In this document: piece after piece, positions 52,077 through 60,948 of the stretch
Layout of the letters: every line of letters starts with the position of its first letter
Position numbering within the stretch: position 1 is the stretch's first letter
DNA from: Loktanella fryxellensis
Lineage (GTDB): Bacteria; Pseudomonadota; Alphaproteobacteria; Rhodobacterales; Rhodobacteraceae
Length of the DNA: 64,000 nucleotides
Assembly: GCF_900110065.1 (NCBI RefSeq)
Contig: NZ_FOCI01000004.1
Location: forward strand, 1-64,000
Reading direction: 5' to 3'
The notes under the pieces: model-generated
Database searches by the model: none
What the model was told of the DNA's origin: nothing
Seen by the model: only the letters and a program-made list of their open reading frames with translations
Program-made: the position numbers and the translations under genes

Positions 52077-52436
52077 TCAGCTGCCGCGATAGGTGGAATA
52101 GCCATAGGGCGACAGCAGCAGCGGCACATGGTAATGCGCCGCCGCGTCGCTGATGCCGAAGCGGATCGGCACCGTATCGAGGAACAGCGGCGCATCGCCG
52201 TCCTGCCCCGTCGCGCGCAGATAATCCCCCGCATGGAACACCAGCTCATAGGTGCCGGCAGCGAACCGGCCCTGCGGCAGGATCGGCGCATCGGTGCGCC
52301 CGTCGGCGTTCGTGGTCATGCGCGCCAGCTCCTGCGCCGTATCGCCGTCCAGCCTTAAGAGCACGATCACCAGCCCCGCCGCAGGCATCCCCCGCGCGGT
52401 ATCGAGGACATGGGTGGTCAGGAAACCTGTGGACAT
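52077..52436 (-). CDS. uraH: 5-hydroxyisourate hydrolase (transthyretin-like)
   Basis: A 119-residue transthyretin-related enzyme that hydrolyses 5-hydroxyisourate in uric acid breakdown. The N-terminal [17 protein letters not shown] (active-site His), the RTDAPIL strand and the C-terminal tetrapeptide YRGS, the family signature that closes the active site, are all present. The ATG at 52436 has GAGGAG about nine bases upstream, which sets the start. No other purine catabolism gene is seen in the window. Confidence 0.93.
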   Translation of the reverse strand: MSTGFLTTHVLDTARGMPAAGLVIVLLRLDGDTAQELARMTTNADGRTDAPILPQGRFAAGTYELVFHAGDYLRATGQDGDAPLFLDTVPIRFGISDAAAHYHVPLLLSPYGYSTYRGS

Positions 52437-52535
52437 GATGCGGCGCTCCTCTTGGCGGTGACGCACCACAGAACGGTTACGCCCGACGCTTGTCAAGCGG
52501 GGCACCCCGTGATGGCGATCGTTGCAAAAATCGGT

Positions 52536-52564
52536 TTGACACCACCCGCCGGGCCGCTTATCGG
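52536..52564 (+). promoter_or_regulatory. Promoter of CAU tRNA gene
   Basis: TTGACA (52536-52541), 17-base spacer, TATCGG (52559-52564). Transcription would start about eight bases before the mature tRNA. Confidence 0.68.
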
Positions 52565-52578
52565 AAGCGCCACGGCAA

Positions 52579-52655
52579 GGCGCGGTAGCTCAGTTGGTTA
52601 GAGCGATCGACTCATAATCGATAGGTCGGGAGTTCAAGTCTCCCCCACGCCACCA
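52579..52655 (+). tRNA. tRNA with CAU anticodon (elongator Met or Ile2)
   Basis: A 77-base cloverleaf with encoded CCA. D-arm GCTC/GAGC, anticodon stem ATCGA/TCGAT with loop CTCATAA (anticodon CAT), variable loop AGGTC, T-arm GGGAG/CTCCC. The acceptor stem GGCGCGG/CCACGCC has a C5-A68 mismatch. It lacks the initiator hallmarks (the 1:72 pair is G-C here), so it is not fMet. Whether it is elongator Met or lysidine-modified Ile2 cannot be settled by eye. Confidence 0.9.
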
Positions 52656-52798
52656 CACACCTCCTCCTCCCCTCATTGCGTGCTGAACGGCCTCATTGCG
52701 ACACTGCACCGTAATCGTTTGCGGCGCGGCTTTCGGCATCTTGCAACCCGCCGCGGTCGCGGTCAGGGTCGCGGCGTCCCACCGCCTCGGATCGCCAC

Positions 52799-54211
52799 AT
52801 GACACTCCTCGAAACGCTCGCCCCGCTCCTCGGGCCCGGCGCCCTGCTGACCGATCCCGTCGACATGGCCCCGTGGGTCCGCGACTGGACCGGACGCTAT
52901 GTCAGCACGCCGCTGGCGGTCGCCCGCCCTGCCACGACCGCACAGGTCAGCGCCGTCGTCGCGGCCTGCCATGCAACCGGCACACCCGTGGTGCCCGTGT
53001 CCGGACACACGGGCCTGAACGGCGGGGCGTCGGCGATGGGCGGCCTCGTGCTGTCGCTGGACCGCCTGTGCGCCATCCGCGACATCGACGCCGCCGCCCG
53101 CACGGCCACGGTCGAGGCGGGGGTGATCCTGTCCCGCCTGCACGACGCGGCTGCCGACCACGACCTGATCTTTCCGCTGACCTTCGGCGCGCGCGGGTCC
53201 GCGATGATCGGCGGCGTGCTGTCCACCAACGCGGGCGGATCGAACGTGCTGCGCTATGGCAACACCCGCGATCTGGTGCTGGGGCTGACCGCGGTCATGG
53301 CGGACGGCCGGGTGATGGATCTGTCGGGCCGCCTGCACAAGGACAACAGCGGGCTCAACCTCAAACACCTGCTGATCGGGGCGGAAGGCAGCCTCGGCAT
53401 CATCACCGCAGCCACGGTGAAGCTGTTCCAGCGCCCCCGTGCCTATGCCACGGCCATGGTCGCAGCCGCCAGCCTGCCTGCCGCGCTGACCCTGCTGCAC
53501 CGGATGCAGGACGCCACGGGTGGCGCTGTCGAGGCGTTCGAGTACATGCCCGCCACCTATATCGCCCGCCACCTTGCGGTGATCGCCGGGGCGAAGGCCC
53601 CCTTTGCACACCCCCACGACGTGAACATCCTGATCGAGGTCGGCGCCACCGCCCCCCGCGACGCCACCCCCTTGGCCGACGGCAGCCTGCCCGTCGTGGC
53701 GCTGCTGCAGGACACGCTGGCGCAGATGATGGACGAAGGCCTCGTCCTCGATGCGGTCGTGGCCCAGACCGAGGCGCAGCGCCGCACCATGTGGGCCCGG
53801 CGCGAGGCCGCGGCGGAGGTGATGTTCGCCATGCAGCCCTTCGTCGACACCGACGTGGCGCTGGCGCTGCCGGATGTCGCCACATTCATGGCGGAGGCGA
53901 AGCGCCGCCTCCTGATCCTCGATCCCGCCGCCACCGACATCGCCGTCGCGCATCTGGGCGACGGCAACGTGCACTACACCGCCTGCCCCAGCCGGGACGA
54001 CCCCGCCCTGATCGCCGCGATCCGCGAGATGGTCGAGGATGTGGTGCAGGACCTGTCCGGATCGTTCAGCGCCGAACACGGCATCGGCCTGTCCAAGCTG
54101 GGCAGCATGACCCGCCGCAAGGACCCCGTCGCGCTGGACGCCATGCGCGCCATCAAGGCGGCGCTGGACCCGCACAACATCCTGAACCCCGGAAAGACGA
54201 TACCCCAATGA
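52799..54211 (+). CDS. FAD-binding 2-hydroxyacid dehydrogenase (GlcD/D2HGDH family)
   Basis: A 470-residue flavoenzyme of the vanillyl-alcohol oxidase/PCMH superfamily. The FAD domain covers about residues 35-215 (PVVPVSGHTGLNGGASAMGGLVLSLDRL, STNAGGSNVLRYGNTRDLVLGL, LIGAEGSLGIIT). The C-terminal FAD-oxidase domain contains HLGDGNVHYTACPS (metal/substrate His) and SFSAEHGIGLSKLG. It could oxidise D-2-hydroxyglutarate, D-lactate or glycolate; no glcE or glcF is adjacent, which argues against a glycolate oxidase complex. It overlaps the MFS gene by four bases (ATGA), implying coupling. Confidence 0.87.
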   Translation: MTLLETLAPLLGPGALLTDPVDMAPWVRDWTGRYVSTPLAVARPATTAQVSAVVAACHATGTPVVPVSGHTGLNGGASAMGGLVLSLDRLCAIRDIDAAARTATVEAGVILSRLHDAAADHDLIFPLTFGARGSAMIGGVLSTNAGGSNVLRYGNTRDLVLGLTAVMADGRVMDLSGRLHKDNSGLNLKHLLIGAEGSLGIITAATVKLFQRPRAYATAMVAAASLPAALTLLHRMQDATGGAVEAFEYMPATYIARHLAVIAGAKAPFAHPHDVNILIEVGATAPRDATPLADGSLPVVALLQDTLAQMMDEGLVLDAVVAQTEAQRRTMWARREAAAEVMFAMQPFVDTDVALALPDVATFMAEAKRRLLILDPAATDIAVAHLGDGNVHYTACPSRDDPALIAAIREMVEDVVQDLSGSFSAEHGIGLSKLGSMTRRKDPVALDAMRAIKAALDPHNILNPGKTIPQ

Positions 54212-55446
54212 CACCCGCGATCACGGCGCTGTGGCGCGATCCCAGCCTGCGGCTGATGGTCGTGGCGATGCTGCTGCAAGGCAGCTTCGTGGCCTCGGTC
54301 AGCACGTTCCAGTCGCTGATCGCCGTCACCCTCTATGGGCTGAGCGATGGCGCCTATGCGCTTGTGCTGGTGGCGTCCCTGATCGTCTCGGTGGCGGCGT
54401 CCATTGGGGTCGGCATCATCACCGACCAGCGGCCCAGCCGTCGGGCGCTGGCGCTGTGCGCGGCAGTGACGATGACGGCGGGTGCGGTGCTGGTGCTGGC
54501 GGGCGACAACGCCGTGGCCTTCGTGGTGGCGCATGTGCTGCTGCTGCCGGTGGCGGGCACGCTGTTTGGTCAGTTGTTCGCGGTCGTGCGGCTGGTGACG
54601 GCGGACTATCCGCGCGCGCAGCGCGACGGCATTATGGCCACCGTCCGCGCGATCTATGCGGTGCCCTTCGTGGTCATGCTGGCCCTGTGGGGCCTGCTGT
54701 TCGACCGCGGCGTGTCGCTGCTGTCGGTCTATGGCTGGACGACGCTGACCGGTGCTGTGCTGATGGTGCTGATCCTGCGACGCTGGCCGCACGATGCCCG
54801 CACGCCCTGGACCGACGTGCCATCGGGCCTCGGCTTTCGCGCGTCACTGGCCGAGATGATGCACGGTCCCGTCCTGCTGCGTGTCGTCCTTGTGGGCGCG
54901 GTGCACAGCGGATCGGCGCTGCTGGGCGTGGTGCTGGCGCTGCTGCTGCATGCGGCCAGCGGTGCGGGCGCCGGTGCGGACGCGGATGCCTCTGCGGGCG
55001 CGGGGGCTGCGGGCATGTTCATCGCGATCTTCGTCGTGTTCGAGATCGCGGCCACGTTGTCGGTCGGCTGGTTGCGGCAGTTCGCCCGCAGGCTGCACAT
55101 CATCGCCGTTGGCACCTTCGTCTATGCGCTGGCGCTGGCTGCCCTGCCGCTGGCGGTCGGCACCCCGGCCCTGTGGCTGCTGACGCTGCCGCTGGGCGTC
55201 GGTGGTGCGATGGTCTACGCGCTGGCCATCGGCTATCTGCAGGATCTTCTGGGCAGCCGCGCCGGGGCTGGTGCATCGCTGCTGGCCTTGCAGCAGATCG
55301 CGGCGCAGGGAATCAGCGCCGCGGCATTCGCCCTTGGTGCGGCGCTGGGTGGCTACGGCATAGCTGCGGTGCTGGGGGCGGTGGTGATGTCGGCGGCGAT
55401 GGTGGCGATCCTGTGGCTCGACAGGAACGCCCCGCTGGACGCCTAG
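54208..55446 (+). CDS. MFS transporter
   Basis: A 412-residue protein with about twelve hydrophobic segments. The conserved loop between helices 2 and 3 reads GIITDQRPSRRALAL, close to the MFS GxxxDRxGRR pattern, and the family resembles sugar efflux SetA-like proteins. The central loop (about residues 250-270) is an Ala/Gly/Asp low-complexity insertion (SGAGAGADADASAGAGAAG). It is coupled to the flavoenzyme gene upstream, so it may export or import the related hydroxyacid. Its TAG stop lies within a CTAG palindrome that also supplies the stop of hemC on the other strand. Confidence 0.85.
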   Translation: MTPAITALWRDPSLRLMVVAMLLQGSFVASVSTFQSLIAVTLYGLSDGAYALVLVASLIVSVAASIGVGIITDQRPSRRALALCAAVTMTAGAVLVLAGDNAVAFVVAHVLLLPVAGTLFGQLFAVVRLVTADYPRAQRDGIMATVRAIYAVPFVVMLALWGLLFDRGVSLLSVYGWTTLTGAVLMVLILRRWPHDARTPWTDVPSGLGFRASLAEMMHGPVLLRVVLVGAVHSGSALLGVVLALLLHAASGAGAGADADASAGAGAAGMFIAIFVVFEIAATLSVGWLRQFARRLHIIAVGTFVYALALAALPLAVGTPALWLLTLPLGVGGAMVYALAIGYLQDLLGSRAGAGASLLALQQIAAQGISAAAFALGAALGGYGIAAVLGAVVMSAAMVAILWLDRNAPLDA

Positions 55447-56381
55447 GCGAAGAAGCCCGGCCCCGCGCGGTCCAGCAGTTTCGCCGCCATCTCCCGACCC
55501 ATCTGGGGGCCGTCGGCGATGGGGCCGGTCATGTCGTCGGACAGGACGCGGCTGCCATCCTCGCGCAGGATCTCGCCGCGCAGGCGCAGGTTGCCGCCCT
55601 CGATCTCGGCCAGACCGGCGATCGGCGTCTCGCAGGACCCGTCCAGCGCCTGCAACAGCGCGCGTTCCGCCGCCAGCCGCTGCCCGGTGGGACTGTCGTG
55701 GATCGCCGCCAGCAGATCGGCCACGCGGGCGTCGTTCGCCCGCCGTTCGATGCCGATGGCGCCTTGTGCTATGGCGGGCAGCATGTCGTCGACGGAGATC
55801 GGATGATGCGGCACGTCGCCCATACCGAGACGGTTCAACCCCGCCTTCGCGAGGAACGTGGCGACGGCCACGCCGTCGTCCAGTTTCTTCAGCCGCGTCT
55901 GCACGTTACCGCGGAATTCCACAACGTTCAGGTCGGGGCGTCGCGCGCGCAGCTGCGCCCGACGGCGCAGGCTGGAGGAGCCGACCGTGGCCCCCTGCGC
56001 CAGATCGGCGATGCGGGTGGCGTGGCGCGACACGAAGGCGTCGCGCACATCCTCTCGCGGCAGATAGGTGTCCAGCAGCAGCCCGTCCGGTTGCAGCGTC
56101 GGCATGTCCTTCATCGAATGGACCGCGATGTCGATGCCGCCGTCCAGCAGCGCCTCTTCGATCTCGCGCGTAAACAGGCCCTTGCCGCCGATCTCCTTCA
56201 ACGCACGGTCGAGGATCTGGTCCCCCAGCACCTTGATGACCACGATCTCGAACGCCGCCTCGGGCAGCTGGAACGCCTCCGCCAGCCTGCGGCGCGTCTC
56301 GTGCGCCTGCACGAGGGCGAGGGGCGATCCCCGGGTTCCGATACGCAGGGGTTGGGCGGGTGTGGGCAATGTCAGCGTCAT
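55443..56381 (-). CDS. hemC: Hydroxymethylbilane synthase (porphobilinogen deaminase)
   Basis: A 312-residue enzyme that joins four porphobilinogens into hydroxymethylbilane in haem and chlorophyll synthesis. The IGTRGSPLALVQA N-terminus, HSMKDMP (catalytic Asp92), VGSSSLRRRAQL (pyrrole-binding arginines), EFRGNVQTRLKKL and Cys250 in LDGSCETPIAG, which carries the dipyrromethane cofactor, are conserved. The start is the ATG at 56381. It diverges from hemE across an 81-base gap, so the two steps flanking uroporphyrinogen synthase probably share a control region. Confidence 0.96.
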   Translation of the reverse strand: MTLTLPTPAQPLRIGTRGSPLALVQAHETRRRLAEAFQLPEAAFEIVVIKVLGDQILDRALKEIGGKGLFTREIEEALLDGGIDIAVHSMKDMPTLQPDGLLLDTYLPREDVRDAFVSRHATRIADLAQGATVGSSSLRRRAQLRARRPDLNVVEFRGNVQTRLKKLDDGVAVATFLAKAGLNRLGMGDVPHHPISVDDMLPAIAQGAIGIERRANDARVADLLAAIHDSPTGQRLAAERALLQALDGSCETPIAGLAEIEGGNLRLRGEILREDGSRVLSDDMTGPIADGPQMGREMAAKLLDRAGPGFFA

Positions 56382-56462
56382 GAGGGCAGTGTTAGCGGTG
56401 TCAATCCGGGTTGACAACAGGCCAGCGCATTGCGACGAAATGGCCAAACCAAAGGACCCCCG

Positions 56463-57497
56463 ATGACCAGCCAAAAGACCATCCTCCGTGCCCTTGCGGG
56501 TGAAACCCTGCCCACCCCGCCGATCTGGATGATGCGTCAGGCCGGGCGATACCTGCCGGAATACAAGGCGACGCGAGCGCAGGCAGGCGATTTCCTGTCG
56601 CTGTGCTACAACTCCGAACTGGCGGCCGAGGTCACGTTGCAGCCGATCCGCCGCTATGGCTTCGACGCGGCGATCATGTTCGCGGACATCCTGCTGCTGC
56701 CGCAGGCGCTGGGGGCCGACCTGTGGTTCGTGACCGGCGAAGGCCCGCGCCTGTCCACCATCACCGACCAGTCCGGCTTGGACAAGCTGAAGCCCGTGGA
56801 CGAGATCGACGCGGTGCTGTCGCCGGTCTATGAAACACTGCGCATCCTGCGCCGGGAGCTGCCCAGCGATACGACGCTGATCGGTTTCGCCGGTGCGCCG
56901 TGGACCGTCGCCACCTATATGATCGCGGGTCAGGGCACGCCGGATCAGGCCCCGGCCCATGCGCTGAAGGCCAGCGATCCCGCGGTGTTCGACGCGCTGA
57001 TGGCCACGCTGACGACGGGCACCATCGCCTATCTGTCCCGCCAGATCGAGGCGGGGGCCGAGGTCGTCAAGATCTTCGACAGCTGGGCCGGATCGCTGCA
57101 GGGCGACGATTTCGCAAAATACGCGGTCGAGCCCGCCCGCCAGATCGCGGCGGCGCTGAAGGCGAAATACCCCCACGTCCCCGTCATCGCGTTCCCCCGT
57201 GGCGCGGGCGAAAAATACGCGGGCCTGCACGCCGCCATCGGCGCGGACTGCATCGCACTCGACGACGGCGTGACGCCGGAATGGGCGGCCGCCCATGTGC
57301 AGCCGGGTGGCTGCGTGCAGGGCAACCTCGCCTCGCGCCACATGGTCACGGGCGGCGACGATCTGGTGCGCGAGACGCGGCGTGTGGTGGATGCCTTCGC
57401 GCACGGCCCGCACATCTTCAACCTTGGCCACGGCATCACGCCCGACGCACACCCCGACAACGTGCAGTTGATGATCGACACGGTGCGCGGCGGCTGA
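56463..57497 (+). CDS. hemE: Uroporphyrinogen decarboxylase
   Basis: A 344-residue enzyme decarboxylating uroporphyrinogen III to coproporphyrinogen III. Signature 1 [15 protein letters not shown] and signature 2 [16 protein letters not shown] are intact; [12 protein letters not shown] holds the catalytic Asp and FPRGAG the substrate loop. The ATG at 56463 has AAAGGA seven bases upstream. It overlaps the PaiB-like gene by one base (TGATG) and is divergent from hemC. Confidence 0.97.
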   Translation: MTSQKTILRALAGETLPTPPIWMMRQAGRYLPEYKATRAQAGDFLSLCYNSELAAEVTLQPIRRYGFDAAIMFADILLLPQALGADLWFVTGEGPRLSTITDQSGLDKLKPVDEIDAVLSPVYETLRILRRELPSDTTLIGFAGAPWTVATYMIAGQGTPDQAPAHALKASDPAVFDALMATLTTGTIAYLSRQIEAGAEVVKIFDSWAGSLQGDDFAKYAVEPARQIAAALKAKYPHVPVIAFPRGAGEKYAGLHAAIGADCIALDDGVTPEWAAAHVQPGGCVQGNLASRHMVTGGDDLVRETRRVVDAFAHGPHIFNLGHGITPDAHPDNVQLMIDTVRGG

Positions 57498-58114
57498 TGT
57501 ACGCGCCGCCCGCCTTCCGCGAGGATCGGGTGGACGTGCTGCGCGCCGCCGTGGGGCAGATCATGCTGGCCGCCCTCGTCACGCAGACCGCGGACGGCCC
57601 CGTCGCGACACATGTGCCGATGCTGTTGACCGGCCCGGACGATGCGCTGGTGCTGGAAACCCACGTCGCCCGCGCCAATCCGCATTGGCGGACACCGGGG
57701 CCAAGCATCGCGATCTTTCAGGGGCCGCAGGCCTATGTCTCGCCCTCGTTCTACCCGTCCAAGGCCGAAACGGGCAAGGTCGTGCCCACGTGGACTTATA
57801 TCAGCGTCCATGCCCACGGGTCATTGCGGGTCGTGGACGATCCCGACTGGCTGCACGCCCATGTCACCACCATCAGTGACCGGATGGAGGCTGACCGCCC
57901 CGCCCCATGGGCCGTGTCCGACGCACCCGCCGACTATATCGCCGGGTTGCAGCGCGGCATCGTCGGCCTGCGCCTGACCGTGGACCGGCTGGAGGGCGCA
58001 TGGAAGGTCAACCAGCACAAACCGCAGGCCGACCGCGACGGCACCGCGCGGGGTCTGGCCGCAAGCGGCCCGCAAGGTGCGGCGCTGGCCCGCGTGTTGC
58101 GCCCAGAGGTCTGA
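57497..58114 (+). CDS. FMN-binding PaiB-family protein
   Basis: A 205-residue protein of the PaiB family (flavin reductase-like split barrel). It starts [15 protein letters not shown], and has the block ALVTQTADGPVATHVPMLL, SPSFYPSKAETGKVVPTWTYISVHAHG and VGLRLTVDRLEGAWKVNQHKP, all standard for PaiB. B. subtilis PaiB represses sporulation and protease genes, but in proteobacteria the role is uncertain; flavin or haem binding is the common thread. The gene starts within the hemE stop (TGATG), so it is co-expressed with hemE. Confidence 0.9.
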   Translation: MYAPPAFREDRVDVLRAAVGQIMLAALVTQTADGPVATHVPMLLTGPDDALVLETHVARANPHWRTPGPSIAIFQGPQAYVSPSFYPSKAETGKVVPTWTYISVHAHGSLRVVDDPDWLHAHVTTISDRMEADRPAPWAVSDAPADYIAGLQRGIVGLRLTVDRLEGAWKVNQHKPQADRDGTARGLAASGPQGAALARVLRPEV

Positions 58115-58204
58115 CACCCCTGTTGAGCAGACGTGCTGTTTTCTGCTAGGATGGAGTGACAAGCCCGGCAAACGGGCGGCGCGGCAGGCAGCAGGATTGA
58201 TCAC

Positions 58205-58711
58205 ATGACGACAGGAACGGTGCGGTTGCGGCTTGCCATATGCGCGGGGCTGGCGCTGACCACGCTCACGGGATGCGGCATCTTCAAGCGCCAGGGTCCG
58301 GAAGAATGTCTGGCCCGCGCGATGTATTTCGAATCCAACCGCTCCAGCCGCGACGGGATGATCGCAGTGGGGACGGTGGTGATGAACCGGGTGCAGTCGC
58401 CGCAATATCCCGACACCGTCTGCGCCGTCGTGGGCCAGAAGAACCAGTTCGCCTCCGGCGTGCTGTCCAAGCGCATGGACGACCGGGGCGCGCCGCTGGC
58501 GCAGGCCGCGGCCCGCGCGGTGATGCGCGGCGAACGGCATCCTTTGGTCGGTCGGGCCGAATTCTTTCACGCGGCCAGCTACCGGGCGGGCTACGACAAC
58601 ATGCACTATGTCGTCACGGCGGGAGGCAACGCGTTCTACGAGCGCCGCAAGAGCCACCTCGTCACTCAGCCCGTCCCCCTGACCAACATGGAAGGGCTGA
58701 CCGGGCGCTAG
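58205..58711 (+). CDS. Cell wall hydrolase, SleB/CwlJ family lipoprotein
   Basis: A 168-residue protein with an N-terminal signal ending in a lipobox (LTGC, Cys25). The SleB/CwlJ domain spans about 33-150, with the probable catalytic Glu in LARAMYFESNRS, and GTVVMNRVQSPQYPDTVCAVV and QFASG further on. This family contains lytic transglycosylase-like muramidases active in spore cortex lysis, but non-spore-formers of the Rhodobacterales also have it, so peptidoglycan remodelling in the periplasm is likely. AGGA lies eight bases upstream of the ATG. It converges with hemF one base apart. Confidence 0.9.
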   Translation: MTTGTVRLRLAICAGLALTTLTGCGIFKRQGPEECLARAMYFESNRSSRDGMIAVGTVVMNRVQSPQYPDTVCAVVGQKNQFASGVLSKRMDDRGAPLAQAAARAVMRGERHPLVGRAEFFHAASYRAGYDNMHYVVTAGGNAFYERRKSHLVTQPVPLTNMEGLTGR

Positions 58712-58712
58712 G

Positions 58713-59603
58713 TCACGTCCACTTGGCCAGCGGCGGCAAGCTCATCAGCACCGCGTTGGCGTCGTGCCCGGTGGTCAGGCCGAACTTTGTCCCCCGGTCA
58801 TAGACGAGGTTGTATTCCGCATAGAGCCCGCGGTGGATCAGCTGCGTGTCCTTGTCGGCGTCGGTCCACGGCGTATCGCGGCGCAGTTCCACCAGCGGCT
58901 GATAGGCGGGCAGGAATGCGCGGCCGATGTCCTGCGTCAGCGTGAAATCCGCCGCCCAGTCGCCGGTGCAGTGGTCGTCCATGAAGATGCCGCCGACGCC
59001 CCGCGCCCGGTTGCGGTGCGGGATGTAGAAATACTCGTCCGCCCACGCCTTCAGCCGGGGATACAGGTCCATCCCGTGCGGGTCGAGGTGCCGCTGCTGC
59101 GTGGCGTGGAAATGCGCCGTGTCGTCGGCATATTCGATGCAGGGGTTCAGGTCGGACCCGCCGCCGAACCACCACGCATGCGGCGTCCAGAACATGCGGG
59201 TATTCATGTGGACGGCGGGCGCATGCGGGTTCTGCATGTGCGCCACAAGGCTGATGCCCGACGCCCAGAAGCGCGGATCGCTGTCCATGCCGGGCACGCC
59301 GCGGGCGGCCATCGCGCGCTGCGCGGCCGCGCCCAGCACGCCGTGCACGGTGGACGTGTTCACGCCGACCTTTTCGAACACGCGGCCACCGCGCATCACC
59401 GACATGATACCGCCGCCTGCGTCCGACCCGTCGTCACTGCTGCGGTGGGTCAAGGTCCGCTCGAACCGGCCGGCGGGCAGGCCTGCCGTGGGACCGGCGG
59501 TCTGGCTGTCCTCCAACCCCTCGAAGGCGGTGACGATGGTGTCGCGCAGGGTTTCGAACCATGCGCTCGCCTGTGCCTTCTCGTCGTCCATCCGATCGGT
59601 CAT
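58713..59603 (-). CDS. hemF: Oxygen-dependent coproporphyrinogen III oxidase
   Basis: A 296-residue enzyme that oxidatively decarboxylates coproporphyrinogen III to protoporphyrinogen IX using O2. Conserved blocks are the VNTSTVHG strand, GISLVAHMQNPHAPAVHMNTRMF, WWFGGGSDLNPCI, FYIPHRNRARGVGGIFMDDHC and YAEYNLVYDRGTKFGLTTG. Length fits the bacterial HemF family (about 300). The gene is single on this strand. Together with hemC and hemE it places three haem-pathway genes within 4.2 kb, interrupted by envelope genes. Confidence 0.96.
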   Translation of the reverse strand: MTDRMDDEKAQASAWFETLRDTIVTAFEGLEDSQTAGPTAGLPAGRFERTLTHRSSDDGSDAGGGIMSVMRGGRVFEKVGVNTSTVHGVLGAAAQRAMAARGVPGMDSDPRFWASGISLVAHMQNPHAPAVHMNTRMFWTPHAWWFGGGSDLNPCIEYADDTAHFHATQQRHLDPHGMDLYPRLKAWADEYFYIPHRNRARGVGGIFMDDHCTGDWAADFTLTQDIGRAFLPAYQPLVELRRDTPWTDADKDTQLIHRGLYAEYNLVYDRGTKFGLTTGHDANAVLMSLPPLAKWT

Positions 59604-59716
59604 GCCGCCCCCCCGCGTGTCTGCGTGTTATTGCATATCATCTAGAACCGTGCGGAGGTGGACGCAAGCGGACCTCCCCGTGGCCTGTCCGTCCCCAGTC
59701 GTGAAAGAGTGCGCCC

Positions 59717-60103
59717 ATGCGGTTCCTGATTGCCTTGTCCCCCCTCGTCCTGCTGGCGGCCTGTGCCACGCCGCAGCAGCAGTGCCTGTCGAACGTGACG
59801 CAGGATCTGCGGGTGAATGCCTTTCTGATCGCGCAGACGCAGGCCAATCTGGATCGCGGTTTCGCCATCGACCGCCAGCAACGGGTCAGCCGGGGGTTCG
59901 ACATGTGCCGCGAGCGGAACCGCGACGGCAGCATCGACACCCGCCTGTGCCCTGTCCAGAAGGTCCGCACGGTGAACGTGCCGCAGGCCATCAACCTGAC
60001 CGTGGAACGCGACACGCTGAACCAGTTGCTGGCGACCCGTGCCAATCTGGAACGCCGGACCGCCGCCGCGACCGCGCAGTGCCGGACGCTCTATCCCGAA
60101 TGA
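59717..60103 (+). CDS. Small lipoprotein of unknown function
   Basis: A 128-residue protein with a short signal (MRFLIALSPLVLLAACA) and LAAC lipobox (Cys16). Three further cysteines (CLSN, DMCRER, RLCP) and one near the end (QCRTLYPE) could form two disulphides. The rest is polar with helices NVTQDLRVNAFLIAQTQANL and TVERDTLNQLLATRANLERR. I do not recognise a family. The start is supported by AAAGAG upstream. It ends two bases from the stop of the SDR gene on the opposite strand. Confidence 0.75.
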   Translation: MRFLIALSPLVLLAACATPQQQCLSNVTQDLRVNAFLIAQTQANLDRGFAIDRQQRVSRGFDMCRERNRDGSIDTRLCPVQKVRTVNVPQAINLTVERDTLNQLLATRANLERRTAAATAQCRTLYPE

Positions 60104-60105
60104 CG

Positions 60106-60918
60106 CTAGTGTGCGGCGACCGCACCTGCGTCCAGCAGGGTGCGGCCGCCGTCGATGACGATGATCTGGCCCGTCACGAACCCCGATGCGTCTGACGCAA
60201 GGTATTGCACGGTGTCCGGCACCTCGCTGGCATTGGCGATCCGGCCCATCGGCGTCGCGCCGAGGATCGCCGCGCGGGCCGCGCCGTGATCGCGCAGCCA
60301 CAGGTTCAGGCTGTTGGACAGCACGGATCCCACGCAGACCCCATTCATCCTAATCCGGTGCGGCGCCAGCGCCACCGCCATGCTGCGCGTCATCTGATCG
60401 AGCGCGGCGTTCGCCATGCCATAGCCCAGCAATTCGGGATGCGCACGCCTGCCGGCGATGGAGGACAGGTTGACGATCGTGCCGATGATCCGGTCGTCGT
60501 CGTCGGACAGGCCTTCGGCCTGTTTCACGAAACGCCTTGCGATGGACTGCGACAGGCGCAGCGGCAGTGTCAGGTTCTGCTCCAGCAGATCGGCGACTGA
60601 CGTGTCGTCGGGGTCCAGCGGCGCGGTCGGCCCGATCTGGCGCGCCGCATTCACCAGGATATCGACGCCGTCGAACGCATCGACGGTCGCCGAGACGAGG
60701 TTCGCCACCGCCAGTTTCTGCCGCAGATCGCCTGCGAACATGCGCACCCGTTCGCTGTCGGCGGACAGTTCGGCCACCTCGCGGTCCAGCGCCGCCTCGT
60801 CGCTGTCGGCCATCATGACGTTCGCCCCGGCGCGGACGAAATGGCGGGCCACCGCCAGCCCGATGCCGTTCGCAGCCCCGGTCACGATGGCCGTGCGGCC
60901 CTTGATGGAAAATGACAT
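60106..60918 (-). CDS. SDR-family oxidoreductase
   Basis: A 270-residue short-chain dehydrogenase. The NAD(P)-binding motif TGAANGIG (about 14-21), the DSDE acidic end (NAD preference), NAA and NLSSIAG with the catalytic Ser are visible. The active-site Tyr lies in GYGMANAALDQ: the classical YxxxK lysine is Asn (AAC), as in the other SDR of this window at 46072. The C-terminal GFVTGQIIVIDGG is standard. The substrate is unknown. AAGGGA lies eight bases before the ATG. It is 43 bases downstream of the rsmC-like gene on the same strand... transcribed after it. Confidence 0.83.
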   Translation of the reverse strand: MSFSIKGRTAIVTGAANGIGLAVARHFVRAGANVMMADSDEAALDREVAELSADSERVRMFAGDLRQKLAVANLVSATVDAFDGVDILVNAARQIGPTAPLDPDDTSVADLLEQNLTLPLRLSQSIARRFVKQAEGLSDDDDRIIGTIVNLSSIAGRRAHPELLGYGMANAALDQMTRSMAVALAPHRIRMNGVCVGSVLSNSLNLWLRDHGAARAAILGATPMGRIANASEVPDTVQYLASDASGFVTGQIIVIDGGRTLLDAGAVAAH

Positions 60919-60948
60919 GGCGGTTTCCCTTGTCAGGACAGGATGGCC

